Assembly (NCBI RefSeq): GCF_001907675.1
Contig: NZ_MPNT01000021.1
Coordinates: forward strand, 1-64,000
DNA length: 64,000 nucleotides
Reading direction: 5' to 3'
Origin: Mycobacterium paraffinicum
GTDB lineage: Bacteria; Actinomycetota; Actinomycetes; Mycobacteriales; Mycobacteriaceae
The stretch's first letter is position 1; each line of letters starts with the position of its first letter. A program made the translations under genes and the position numbers. Below the pieces are notes generated by a model that worked only from the letters and a program-made list of their open reading frames with translations, searched no databases and was not told where the DNA came from. Shown here piece after piece: positions 1 through 7,413 of the stretch.

Positions 1-158
1 AACGAATAGACATAGTGTAGAACGACAGACAAGCTAGCAAAGGAGAACGGCATGATCAGTAGCAAACAGCACAGGAAGATATGTTTTGTGTACAGGAAGA
101 AGACGGCATACGAGATGACGTCGAGTCTCGTGGGATCGGAGATGTGACGAAGAGACAG
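1..158. other. Sequencing adapter contamination at a contig edge (not biological)
   Basis: Bases 93-116 match the Illumina P7 flow-cell oligonucleotide at 22 of 24 positions. Bases 117-124 are an 8-base index, and 125-158 match the Nextera read-2/transposon mosaic end at 30 of 34 positions, ending in AAGAGACAG. Bases 1-92 are A-rich, unlike the rest of the window, and fit base calls made after a read ran off the P7 end. Read on the minus strand the order is insert, mosaic end, index, P7, noise, which is exactly adapter read-through. The index read as TCGACGTC is, from memory, Nextera XT v2 N729. Genuine genome starts at about 159. Confidence 0.96.
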
Positions 159-561
159 ATCGTCGCCAGATCTTCGCGGCCGATCGCCAGCTCGACTTGC
201 GCCACACCACGTCCTGCTCGTAGGCGATGTGTTCGCGGCCCGCCTTGATGAACTCCTGCAGCGCTTCGTGATAGTCGGCCTCACCGGGCTTGCCGTCCTC
301 CAGCCGCTGCAACAGCTGCTTACCGGCCTGCTCCTGCTCTATCGCCTTGTCGACGATTCCGTCACCGATCGCATCGCGCACCGCCGGCCAAAAGAACTGC
401 TCCTCAATGGCTTCGTGTTGCGACTCCGCGATGATGAGGTTGTTAACGACCGTCTCCAGGCCGCTCGCCTCGGCGCCCGAGCCCGACGGCGCCCCGTCCA
501 GCGTCTCGAACAAACCGAGCACGCTTTTGTGGTCCTGGCGAAGAAAAGTGATTGCGTCCAT
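159..561 (-). CDS. Hemerythrin HHE domain protein, 3' end cut by contig edge, one-base deletion
   Basis: The start at 561 (MDAITFLRQDHKSV) has a GGAAGG ribosome site 6 bases upstream. The protein shows the HHE pattern of metal-binding His and Glu residues: QDHKSVLGLFE near residue 10, ESQHEAIEEQFFWPAV near 50, and REHIAYEQDVVW near 110. Such proteins carry a di-iron centre and bind oxygen, NO or peroxide, or act in stress sensing. The reading frame goes wrong after VVW. Adding one G near 201 restores VVWPQ followed by VELAIGREDLAT, a normal ending for the family, so this is a base-call deletion near the contig edge. The last residues are lost into adapter. A SigF-type promoter lies upstream. 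Confidence 0.85.
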
Positions 562-604
562 GCCGTGCCTTCCAGTTGGGCGTATGACTCGAAGTGGCCT
601 GCGG

Positions 605-630
605 ATACCCGGGGCGGTCGCCTTGAAACG
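605..630 (-). promoter_or_regulatory. SigF-type promoter of the hemerythrin gene
   Basis: On the minus strand, CGTTT (626-630) and GGGTAT (605-610) are separated by 15 bases. This fits the mycobacterial SigF pattern GGTTT-N15-17-GGGTA with one mismatch. The predicted transcript would start near 598, leaving a leader of about 37 bases. Confidence 0.6.
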
Positions 631-713
631 AGCCGGCCCGGGCTGAACCCCGAGTGTGGTTGTGGCAAAACATCGGTCGTTTCGCACCTGCCCGTCGGGG
701 GTAGCTCTACGCG

Positions 714-1631
714 ATGGCGGGCGACGGCACAACGAAGTCTGTCGTGGTGGCGTTCGCCGCCAACGCCGGGATCGCGGCGGCCAAATTCGTCGGTTTCCTG
801 GTGACCGGAAGCTCGGCAATGCTCGCGGAATCGGTGCATTCGCTTGCCGATACGATCAACGAAGTGCTGCTGCTGGTCGGCAAACATGCGGCGCTCAGGC
901 GGCCGGACGCCCTGCACCAGTTCGGCTATGGCCGAAGCCGGTACTTCTATTCCTTCATCGTGGCGCTTCTGGTGTTCGTGCTCGGAGCGGTCGCCGCGAT
1001 CTACGAGGGGTATCGCAAGCTCTCGCATCCGGAGCCGCTGAGCGCGCCCGGCGTCGCCATCGCGATCCTGGTCGTCGCCGCGATCTTGGAGGGCTTCAGC
1101 CTGCGCACCGTTCGCATGCAGTCCAAGCGGCTGAAGGGTTCCGAGAGTTGGTGGCAGTTCGTCCGCAATTCCCGCGTCCCCGAGCCACCCGTGGTGCTGC
1201 TCGAAGACAGCGCCGCCCTGCTCGGTCTGGGCGTGGCGTTCACCGGCGTCACGCTGACCGCCGTGACGGGAAACCCGTTGTGGGACGCCGTCAGCACGCT
1301 CGGCATCGGCGTGCTGCTGGCCGTCATCGCCGTGGTCTTGATCGTCGAGACGCACAGCCTGCTGATCGGCGAGGGAGCGACGGCCAGCCAATGCAAGATG
1401 ATTCGAGCCGCCCTGCAGCGGGCCGAGCACGTCGATTCCGTCGTGGATCTGCGTACCCAGTACCTCGCCCCGGATCAACTGGTGGTGGCAGCCAAGGTCG
1501 TTTTCGGGCCGGAGAAGGAATTCGCGGTCGCAGCCGATGTGATCCGCAGCGCCGAAGCGCGCATTCGGGAGACGGTGCCGGGGGTGCGCGTCGTCTACAT
1601 TCAGCCCGAGGTCGAACCCACGTCGACCTAG
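714..1631 (+). CDS. Cation diffusion facilitator (CDF) family metal transporter
   Basis: This 305-residue membrane protein probably exports Zn2+ or a similar divalent metal in exchange for protons. The N-terminal two thirds hold about six membrane segments; the C-terminal 90 residues form the cytosolic regulatory domain. Segment 2 carries H42-x3-D46 (SVHSLADT), the usual HxxxD half-site. The matching segment has LLEDSAALLG with E164/D165 in place of HxxxD, as in the SLC30A9-like branch of the family, so its metal choice may differ from classical zinc exporters. It is divergent from the hemerythrin gene and convergent with fgd2, overlapping it by 4 bases. I do not recall a counterpart at this place in M. 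tuberculosis. Confidence 0.85.
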   Translation: MAGDGTTKSVVVAFAANAGIAAAKFVGFLVTGSSAMLAESVHSLADTINEVLLLVGKHAALRRPDALHQFGYGRSRYFYSFIVALLVFVLGAVAAIYEGYRKLSHPEPLSAPGVAIAILVVAAILEGFSLRTVRMQSKRLKGSESWWQFVRNSRVPEPPVVLLEDSAALLGLGVAFTGVTLTAVTGNPLWDAVSTLGIGVLLAVIAVVLIVETHSLLIGEGATASQCKMIRAALQRAEHVDSVVDLRTQYLAPDQLVVAAKVVFGPEKEFAVAADVIRSAEARIRETVPGVRVVYIQPEVEPTST

Positions 1632-2725
1632 TGCAACTTCGGCAAGACGTTGGTGCGGTAGAACTCGATCGCCGTCAGCGGGTTGCTTTGCGGGAAGTGC
1701 AAATAGGGGACAGCGCCGGCATCCAGGATCGCCTGCACCGCTTTGATGTGCGGTGCTGGATCGGTTCCGACCGTCCAGTTGGCCAGCACCTTCTCGATGG
1801 GGTTGACTTGCGCGGCGCGCTGGATTTCGACCGGATTCGGCTGGTCGACGGCGCCGGCGGTGAAGCGCCACAGGCCTGCGGCGGCGGTGGCCTCGGCGCC
1901 GTCGCCGACGACCGCGAACAGCTCGGCCCGCTTGCCCAGGCCGCCCGGATCGCGACCCGCGGCCCGCGCGCCCGCACCGAACGCCGCCAGCAGCGTCGGG
2001 TTCGTGATGTCGCGCGCCTGACCGATCCAGCCGTCGCCGTATTGACCGGCCAGTGTCGCGCTCTTCGGCCCGCTGGCCGCCACGAAGATCGGCGTTGGGC
2101 TCGACGGAGTGTCGTAGAGCTTCAACGCATTGGTCTGAAAGTAGCGACCGGCGAACGAGATTCGCGATCCGCTCCACAACTGGCGGATCAGGCTGATCGC
2201 TTCGACCAGCCGGTCGTGGCGCTCGGTGTACTTGCCGAACGCGTCGGTGCTGGCCTGTTCGTTCAACCGCTCCCCGGTCCCGACTCCCAGAAACACTCGC
2301 CCGGGATACAGGATCGCCAGTGAGGCGAAAGCTTGGGCCACGACGGCCGGGTGGTAGCGGTAGGTGGGGCAGGTCACCCCGGTACCGAATGAGATGCGGC
2401 TGGTGGCATTGCCGACCAGCGCCAGGGTCAGCCACGGGAACATCGAATGGCCCTCGTTGTCCTGCCACGGCTGGATGTGGTCGCTGGCCCAGACGTGCGC
2501 AAAGCCGGCCTGTTCGGCCGCCTGGGCCTGCGCCACGAGCTGGTCGGTGCGGAACTGCTCGTGCGAGAGCACCACCCCCACCGGCTTGGCCGCCGGTGGC
2601 GGCGGGGCGGCGGGCGTGGCGTGATCGGTGCCCGGCCGCGAGCACCCGGCACCGAATCCGACGGTGCCGAGCATGCCCGCTCCGGCGGCCGCCCGCCCGA
2701 ATGCGCGACGCGAGACGCCGGCCAC
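1628..2725 (-). CDS. fgd2: F420-dependent hydroxymycolic acid dehydrogenase (Fgd2, Rv0132c homologue)
   Basis: A 365-residue LLM-class (luciferase-like) F420 enzyme. The N-terminus has a twin-arginine motif SRRAFGRAAAG (R6, R7) and a possible lipobox ending at C28 (GFGAGC), so it should be exported by Tat and may be lipid-anchored. The catalytic domain includes the SDHIQPW stretch and GVGTGERLNE typical of the Fgd branch. The M. tuberculosis homologue was first annotated as a second glucose-6-phosphate dehydrogenase and later reported to oxidise hydroxymycolic acids to ketomycolic acids in the cell envelope. The next gene, the Rv0133 homologue, is divergent, as in M. tuberculosis. Confidence 0.9.
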   Translation of the reverse strand: MAGVSRRAFGRAAAGAGMLGTVGFGAGCSRPGTDHATPAAPPPPAAKPVGVVLSHEQFRTDQLVAQAQAAEQAGFAHVWASDHIQPWQDNEGHSMFPWLTLALVGNATSRISFGTGVTCPTYRYHPAVVAQAFASLAILYPGRVFLGVGTGERLNEQASTDAFGKYTERHDRLVEAISLIRQLWSGSRISFAGRYFQTNALKLYDTPSSPTPIFVAASGPKSATLAGQYGDGWIGQARDITNPTLLAAFGAGARAAGRDPGGLGKRAELFAVVGDGAEATAAAGLWRFTAGAVDQPNPVEIQRAAQVNPIEKVLANWTVGTDPAPHIKAVQAILDAGAVPYLHFPQSNPLTAIEFYRTNVLPKLH

Positions 2726-2763
2726 CGAACTAAGGTACCCACCGCCGCGGCTACGACACCGGC

Positions 2764-2777
2764 TAACCTGACTCGGG
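2764..2777 (+). promoter_or_regulatory. -10 element and leaderless start for the GNAT gene
   Basis: TAACCT (2764-2769) fits TANNNT and ends 8 bases before the GTG at 2777, so transcription could start on the start codon itself. No ribosome site precedes the GTG. Confidence 0.45.
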
Positions 2778-3382
2778 TGACTCCCCAGGCGCGCGCGGCG
2801 CGGAAGGCCGACGTCCGCGAGTTGTCACGCACCCTGGCTCGTGCCTTCTACGACGACCCGGTGATGACCTGGCTATTGCCCGACGACGGGGCGCGCACCG
2901 CGAACCTGCACCGGGTCTTCGCGACGATGACACGCCACCATCATCTGGGCTGCGGCGGCGTCGAGGTGGCGTGCGACGGCCCGGGCATCGGTGCGGCGGC
3001 ACTCTGGGATCCCCCCAATCGGTGGCGGGAGACGCGGCTGGGCGAACTGGCGATGACCCCGACCTTCCTGCGCGTGTTCGGCATGCGCGCGGCGAGGGCG
3101 CGGGGCGTACAGGAATTGATGAAGCGCACGCATCCCGAAGAGCCGCACTGGTATCTGGCCGCCATCGGCAGCGACCCGTCGGTCCGCGGCCAAGGCTTCG
3201 GCCAGGCCTTGATGCGGTCCCGGCTGGACCGCTGCGACGCCGAATACTGTCCGGCCTATCTCGAGTCGAGCAAGCCCGAAAATGTCCCCTATTACGAGCG
3301 TTTCGGTTTCGTCGTGACCCGCGAGCTGGTGTTGCCCGACGGTGGCCCCACCATGTGGGCGATGTGGCGCTCGCCGCGGTAG
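2777..3382 (+). CDS. GNAT family N-acetyltransferase (Rv0133 homologue)
   Basis: Starting at the GTG at 2777, the product is 201 residues, the same length I recall for Rv0133. Residues from about 135 contain the acetyl-CoA pyrophosphate loop of motif A (RGQGFGQALM), followed by VPYYERFGF, the usual motif B near the C-terminus. It should transfer an acetyl group from acetyl-CoA to an amine; the substrate is unknown. A longer in-frame start at 2447 would run through the divergent fgd2 gene and is unlikely. A TAACCT -10 box just ahead suggests leaderless translation. Confidence 0.85.
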   Translation: MTPQARAARKADVRELSRTLARAFYDDPVMTWLLPDDGARTANLHRVFATMTRHHHLGCGGVEVACDGPGIGAAALWDPPNRWRETRLGELAMTPTFLRVFGMRAARARGVQELMKRTHPEEPHWYLAAIGSDPSVRGQGFGQALMRSRLDRCDAEYCPAYLESSKPENVPYYERFGFVVTRELVLPDGGPTMWAMWRSPR

Positions 3383-3419
3383 CGTTTAGCCCCCCTACGC
3401 GGCGGGCAACCGTTCCCGC

Positions 3420-3818
3420 ATGAGCGAAAACCCGCAAGCCGACGAGCTGGTGGACCCCGCGGACTTCCCTGAGGAAGGCGGTCCCGGCGACACCCTGAAC
3501 GCGAGCGAAGGCACCGACTCCGACGAAGTCCACAACGACGACGGTGACATCGTGGTCGACCCGCCCGACGGCTGGAGTGAGGCCAACCGCTTCGGCATGA
3601 CGGCGCGCGAGGAGCGGGAGGGCGAATCCCTGGATGCCCGGCTCGCCGAGGAGGAGCCCGACGTCTCGCCCGACACGCCGGGCGCGGGCGAACCCGCCGA
3701 CGGTCCGCCCGGACGCGCACATCGGGGCCAGATCGACGGAGCGCCCGAAGACGGTGAGTCGCTGTTCGAGGTGGTCGACGAAAACGCGGCGCCGGACATC
3801 ACTGCGACGACGGAGTGA
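3420..3818 (+). CDS. Small acidic DUF5709-like protein
   Basis: A 132-residue, very acidic protein without membrane segments or cysteines, probably largely disordered at both ends. The centre (PPDGWSEANRFGMTAREE and GESLDARLAEEEPD) matches what I remember of the actinobacterial DUF5709 family. Function is unknown. It starts 37 bases after the GNAT gene on the same strand and may share its transcript. The family call rests on memory of the motif only. Confidence 0.7.
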   Translation: MSENPQADELVDPADFPEEGGPGDTLNASEGTDSDEVHNDDGDIVVDPPDGWSEANRFGMTAREEREGESLDARLAEEEPDVSPDTPGAGEPADGPPGRAHRGQIDGAPEDGESLFEVVDENAAPDITATTE

Positions 3819-3867
3819 TGTTGCCAGTGTTCGACTGTTCACTGCGCATGCGGCGGCTGGACCCTCG

Positions 3868-4542
3868 CTAGGGGGTGCTCTTCCAGCCGGCGATGCCGAT
3901 CGCGATCATCCGTAGTTGCTTGACGGCGATCCGGCGGATGTCTTCCAGCGCCTCGGCGCTCTGCGCGTCCTCGATCGCCTCCGCGATGACGATCATCGCG
4001 TTGACGAACAGGGTCGCCAGCACATTGAGATCCTCCGTGGTCCACTCGTGCAGCCGCGGGAAGCGTGCCAGGTCGGTGGCGAGCTCTGAGGTGATCAACC
4101 GGATCTCGGTGCGGATGGCATAGCGCAGCACGCTCAGCCCGCTGTTGCGTTCGCGCGCTATGAACCGCCAATGTTCGCGCCGCTGCGCGACGCTGGCGAC
4201 CAGTATCTCGACCGACGACTCGATCACCCGGTTCGGGTCGAGCTTGCCGGCACGCGCTTCACGCAGCGTGTCGCGCAGGCTGCGGAAGGACTCGTCGATC
4301 AGGACCAGCCCCAGGGCCTCCATCGACTCGAAGTGGCGGTAGAACGCCGCGGGCACGATCCCGACCTCGCGGGTCACCTCCCGCAGGCTCAAACTGGAAA
4401 AGCTGCGGTCCTGCAGCAGCTTGAGGGCCGCGGCAATGATGGCGCGCCGGGTCGCCTCCTTGCGCTCCTCACGCGACCGGCTTTCGCGCACGCGCTCGCG
4501 ACCAGAACCGCGCACCCGTGAGCTAGGAGTACGGCTGTTCAC
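3868..4542 (-). CDS. TetR/AcrR family regulator, divergent from the desaturase operon
   Basis: With the GTG at 4542 the protein has 224 residues. The TetR helix-turn-helix is at about 35-75: SLREVTREVGIVPAAFYRHFESMEAL. An Arg/Glu-rich N-terminal tail precedes it. The ligand domain follows, with no obvious identity. It is divergent from a reductase/desaturase pair, so it likely represses that pair in response to an acyl-CoA or fatty acid (inference). A perfect TTCAC-N3-GTGAA palindrome covers its own start codon, so it probably also controls itself. An upstream ATG at 4620 is possible but would overlap the divergent gene's start. Confidence 0.85.
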   Translation of the reverse strand: MNSRTPSSRVRGSGRERVRESRSREERKEATRRAIIAAALKLLQDRSFSSLSLREVTREVGIVPAAFYRHFESMEALGLVLIDESFRSLRDTLREARAGKLDPNRVIESSVEILVASVAQRREHWRFIARERNSGLSVLRYAIRTEIRLITSELATDLARFPRLHEWTTEDLNVLATLFVNAMIVIAEAIEDAQSAEALEDIRRIAVKQLRMIAIGIAGWKSTP

Positions 4543-4550
4543 TATGTGAA
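4538..4550. promoter_or_regulatory. Palindromic operator TTCAC-TAT-GTGAA
   Basis: Perfect 5-bp arms with a 3-bp spacer overlap the TetR start codon in the divergent region. A related TTCAC half-site occurs at 4616-4620, at the reductase start. Confidence 0.55.
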
Positions 4551-4612
4551 GCCTACCACATACCCGCAGTAAACCCTTGACTGACCGGGTGGTGCGGCAG
4601 CACGGTGTACAT

Positions 4613-5701
4613 ATGTTCACTCAAATGACTTCTAGTCGGGCCCTCGCTCGAACTCTTCGGAAGCGAGTGTTGGGCTCGGACCTCCTCGACCTGCTGACCG
4701 GCCCGCACGGTGTGGACCGATACACCGAGCTGGTGGCGCCGACCTGGACGTTGGGTCAGGCCCGAGCGAAGGTGATCGACGTGCGCCGCACCACCGCGCG
4801 CAGCATCACCCTCACCCTCGCGCCCAACGAGAGCTTCACGTCCGACACGACCGTCCAAGCCGGCCAGTACGTCAGCCTCTCCGTCGAGATCGACGGCCGC
4901 TTGCACACCCGCTGCTACTCCCCGGCCAACGCCGAAGGGGCCGCCCATCTCGAGCTGACCATCGGCCGCCACGACGGCGGCCTGGTCTCCAACTACCTGT
5001 ACGAGCAGGCCCGCCGCGGCATGGTCGTCGGCTTGGCGGGCGTCGGCGGCGACTTCGTGTTGCCGGCCCAGAGGCCGCGCCGGATCCTGTTCGTCTCCGG
5101 TGGAAGCGGCATCACGCCGGTCATGGCGATGCTGCGCACCCTGATCGCCGAGAACCACCCGGGCGAGATCGCGTTCGTCCACTACGCCCGCACTCCGGCC
5201 GAGGCCTGCTACCGCGACGAGCTGGCGACCCTGGCCGGCGTCCGGGTGCTGCACGGCTACACCCGATCCGACGAAGGCGATCTCGCCGGCCGGTTCGGCG
5301 CCTCGCACCTCGAGGCGGCCATGCCGTCACCCGATGCGGTGTTCGTCTGCGGCCCAACACCTTTGGTGGAAGCCGTGCGGCGCCATTGCGACAACGTCTA
5401 CACCGAAAGCTTCGTCCCGCCGTCGTTCGCGGCGCCCGCCAACCCGTCGGGCGGCCGCATCACCTTCGCCGATAGCGGCGTCGATGTCGTCGACGACGGA
5501 CGCCCGCTACTGGAACAGGCGGAATCGGCCGGCCTGTCACCCGAAAACGGCTGCCGTATGGGCATCTGCCACACCTGCACCCGGCGCAAGACCGCGGGAA
5601 CGGTGCGCAACCTGATCACCGGCGCCGTCTCGACCGGTCCCGACGAAGACGTGCAGATCTGCGTGTCCGTCCCCGTCGGCGACGTCGACCTATCGCTCTG
5701 A
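4613..5701 (+). CDS. Ferredoxin reductase-type electron donor for desaturase (Rv3230c-like)
   Basis: A 362-residue flavoprotein with an FAD-binding barrel (RCYSPANAEG, about residue 100), an NAD(P)-binding domain (FVSGGSGITPVMAML) and a C-terminal 2Fe-2S ferredoxin domain with C314, C319, C322 and C350 (GCRMGICHTC plus QICVSV). It would pass electrons from NAD(P)H to the di-iron desaturase encoded 30 bases downstream. In M. tuberculosis Rv3230c plays this role for DesA3; this pair looks like a second copy at a different locus. The start is 4613 or 4625; there is no clear ribosome site, and TACATA at 4608-4613 could be a -10 box giving a leaderless message from 4625. Confidence 0.88.
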   Translation: MFTQMTSSRALARTLRKRVLGSDLLDLLTGPHGVDRYTELVAPTWTLGQARAKVIDVRRTTARSITLTLAPNESFTSDTTVQAGQYVSLSVEIDGRLHTRCYSPANAEGAAHLELTIGRHDGGLVSNYLYEQARRGMVVGLAGVGGDFVLPAQRPRRILFVSGGSGITPVMAMLRTLIAENHPGEIAFVHYARTPAEACYRDELATLAGVRVLHGYTRSDEGDLAGRFGASHLEAAMPSPDAVFVCGPTPLVEAVRRHCDNVYTESFVPPSFAAPANPSGGRITFADSGVDVVDDGRPLLEQAESAGLSPENGCRMGICHTCTRRKTAGTVRNLITGAVSTGPDEDVQICVSVPVGDVDLSL

Positions 5702-5731
5702 CGCCCCCAGAAGTTCCCGAGAGGAAAAGCC

Positions 5732-6838
5732 ATGACACAGAACAAGATCACCCTGACCCCCGAACAGGCCGACGCGTTCGGCCGCGAGCTGGACGCCATC
5801 AGGGAGCGCGTGATGGCCAGCCTGGGCGCCGAGGACGCCGACTACATTCGCCGCGTCATCAAGGCCCAGCGCGCGCTGGAGGTCGGCGGCCGCGCGCTGC
5901 TCTTCCTGCCGCCCGCCTGGCTGCTGGGAACCACGATGCTCGGATTGTCAAAGATCCTGGACAACATGGAGATCGGCCACAACATCATGCACGGTCAATA
6001 CGACTGGATGCGTGACCCGACCATCTCCGGCCGGTCCTTCGAGTGGGACACCGCGTGCCCCGCGGATCAATGGCGGCATTCGCACAACTACATGCACCAC
6101 ACCCACACCAACATCGTGGGCATGGACCGCGATATCGGCTACGGCATCCTGCGGATGAGCGAAGATCAGCGCTGGCAGCCCTATTTCCTGGGCAACCCGC
6201 TCTACGCCTTTCTGTTGATGGTGCTGTTCCAGTACGGCGTCGCGCTGCACGAACTGGAGACCGAGCGGATCCGCTCCGGTGAGATCGCGCTCGCCGACAA
6301 GCGCGAGGTGCTGCGCGCCATCTGGCGCAAGACCCGCCGGCAGACGCTCAAGGACTACGTGGCGTTCCCGTTGCTGGCCGGCCCCTTCGCGCCGTTCGTC
6401 TTCGCGGGCAACCTCTCGGCGAACCTGATGCGCAACGTGTGGTCGTACATGATCATCTTCTGCGGCCACTTCCCAGACGGCACCCAGGAATTCACCGTCG
6501 AGGAAACCAAGGACGAATCCCGCGGCATGTGGTACTTCCGCCAGGTGCTGGGATCGGCAAACCTGACCGGGGGCAAGCTCTTTCACCTGCTGTCCGGCAA
6601 CCTGTCGCACCAGATCGAGCACCACCTGTTCCCGGACATGCCGGCGCGCCGGTACGCCGAGATCGCGCCCGAGGTGCAGGCGATCTGCGAACGCTACGGC
6701 ATCCCCTACAACCGCGGCCCGCTGCCGCGGCAGTTCGGCACCGTCATCCGCAAGATCGTTCGGCTGACCTTCCCCGACTCCGTGCTGCGGAAGGCCACCG
6801 CCGGCCGCTCGCCGGATCCGGTCCCCGCGGCCGCCTGA
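5732..6838 (+). CDS. Membrane fatty acid desaturase, DesA3-like acyl-CoA delta-9 desaturase
   Basis: A 368-residue membrane di-iron desaturase. All three histidine boxes are present: H83-x3-H87 (GHNIMHG), H118-x3-HH (HSHNYMHHT) and H293-x3-HH (HQIEHHLFPD). Hydrophobic segments lie around 55-80 and 155-240. It should introduce a cis double bond into stearoyl-CoA-type substrates, making oleate for membrane lipids and triacylglycerol. It follows its reductase by 30 bases with a GAGAGG ribosome site, forming a two-gene operon controlled, by position, by the divergent TetR. A strong hairpin follows the stop codon. Confidence 0.9.
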   Translation: MTQNKITLTPEQADAFGRELDAIRERVMASLGAEDADYIRRVIKAQRALEVGGRALLFLPPAWLLGTTMLGLSKILDNMEIGHNIMHGQYDWMRDPTISGRSFEWDTACPADQWRHSHNYMHHTHTNIVGMDRDIGYGILRMSEDQRWQPYFLGNPLYAFLLMVLFQYGVALHELETERIRSGEIALADKREVLRAIWRKTRRQTLKDYVAFPLLAGPFAPFVFAGNLSANLMRNVWSYMIIFCGHFPDGTQEFTVEETKDESRGMWYFRQVLGSANLTGGKLFHLLSGNLSHQIEHHLFPDMPARRYAEIAPEVQAICERYGIPYNRGPLPRQFGTVIRKIVRLTFPDSVLRKATAGRSPDPVPAAA

Positions 6839-6850
6839 CGGCCGCCTCCG

Positions 6851-6886
6851 TCCCCCGCGCGCAAACCGGGGCTTGCGCGCGGGGGA
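6851..6886 (+). terminator. Perfect 14-bp hairpin after the desaturase gene, overlapping the next ribosome site
   Basis: The arms 6851-6864 and 6873-6886 are fully complementary around an 8-base loop. There is no T-run, as is common for mycobacterial terminators. The right arm ends in GGGGGA, which is also the only ribosome-site-like sequence before the ATG at 6889, so the stem would hide it. Confidence 0.65.
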
Positions 6887-6888
6887 CA

Positions 6889-7413
6889 ATGGGCTGCGTG
6901 GAATGGACCGGCGCGCGCTACGCGGACAAACCAACGGTGGAGGCCTCGGTTTGGATCGATGCGGATCCGGCGCGGGTGTGGAGCCTGGTTTCCGACATCA
7001 AGCTGATGCCGACGCTGAGCAACGAGCTGCAAGCCGTCCAGTGGGCCGAGGGTGCCGACGCCCCCCGCGTCGGCGCCCGTTTCGTCGGACACAACGAGCA
7101 CGACGCGTTCGGGCAATGGAGCACCACCTCCCAGATCGTCGCGTGCGACGAGCCGCGTGAATTCGCCTGGGCCGTCGGCGAACCCGACAATCCCGCATCG
7201 ATGTGGCGGTTCCGGCTGACGCCCCGCGATGGCGGCACTGCGCTGAGCTATTGGATGCAGATGGGCCCGGGACGTTCGGGGCTGTCGGTTGCCATCGAGT
7301 CGATGCCCGACAAGGAGCAGAAAATCGTGTTCGTGCGGATGCGCGAGTTCGAGGCCGCGATCGGCAAGACGCTCGCCGCCATCAAGAGGCTGGCCGAGCA
7401 CGGGGTGCGCTGA
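6889..7413 (+). CDS. SRPBCC / polyketide cyclase-like lipid-binding protein
   Basis: A 174-residue protein with the START-like SRPBCC pattern: VEASVWIDADPARVWSLVSD at about 20-40, a long middle beta section (GHNEHDAFGQWSTTSQI) and a C-terminal helix (EFEAAIGKTLAAIKRL). These proteins form a deep hydrophobic pocket for a lipid or aromatic ligand; here the ligand is unknown. The stop overlaps the start of the LLM oxidoreductase by one base (TGATG), so the two are likely co-translated and may handle one compound. The start could be the GTG at 6898 instead. Confidence 0.8.
   Translation: MGCVEWTGARYADKPTVEASVWIDADPARVWSLVSDIKLMPTLSNELQAVQWAEGADAPRVGARFVGHNEHDAFGQWSTTSQIVACDEPREFAWAVGEPDNPASMWRFRLTPRDGGTALSYWMQMGPGRSGLSVAIESMPDKEQKIVFVRMREFEAAIGKTLAAIKRLAEHGVR

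Noticed and set aside
34..158. C-terminal extension of the hemerythrin frame
   Set aside because: These codons lie in adapter sequence and follow a frameshift.
339..2645. A 768-codon open frame on the minus strand across the CDF and fgd2 genes
   Set aside because: It is out of frame with clear family matches (CDF on plus, fgd2 on minus) and its residues are Arg/Gly/Ala-rich low-complexity, as expected for a high-GC shadow frame.
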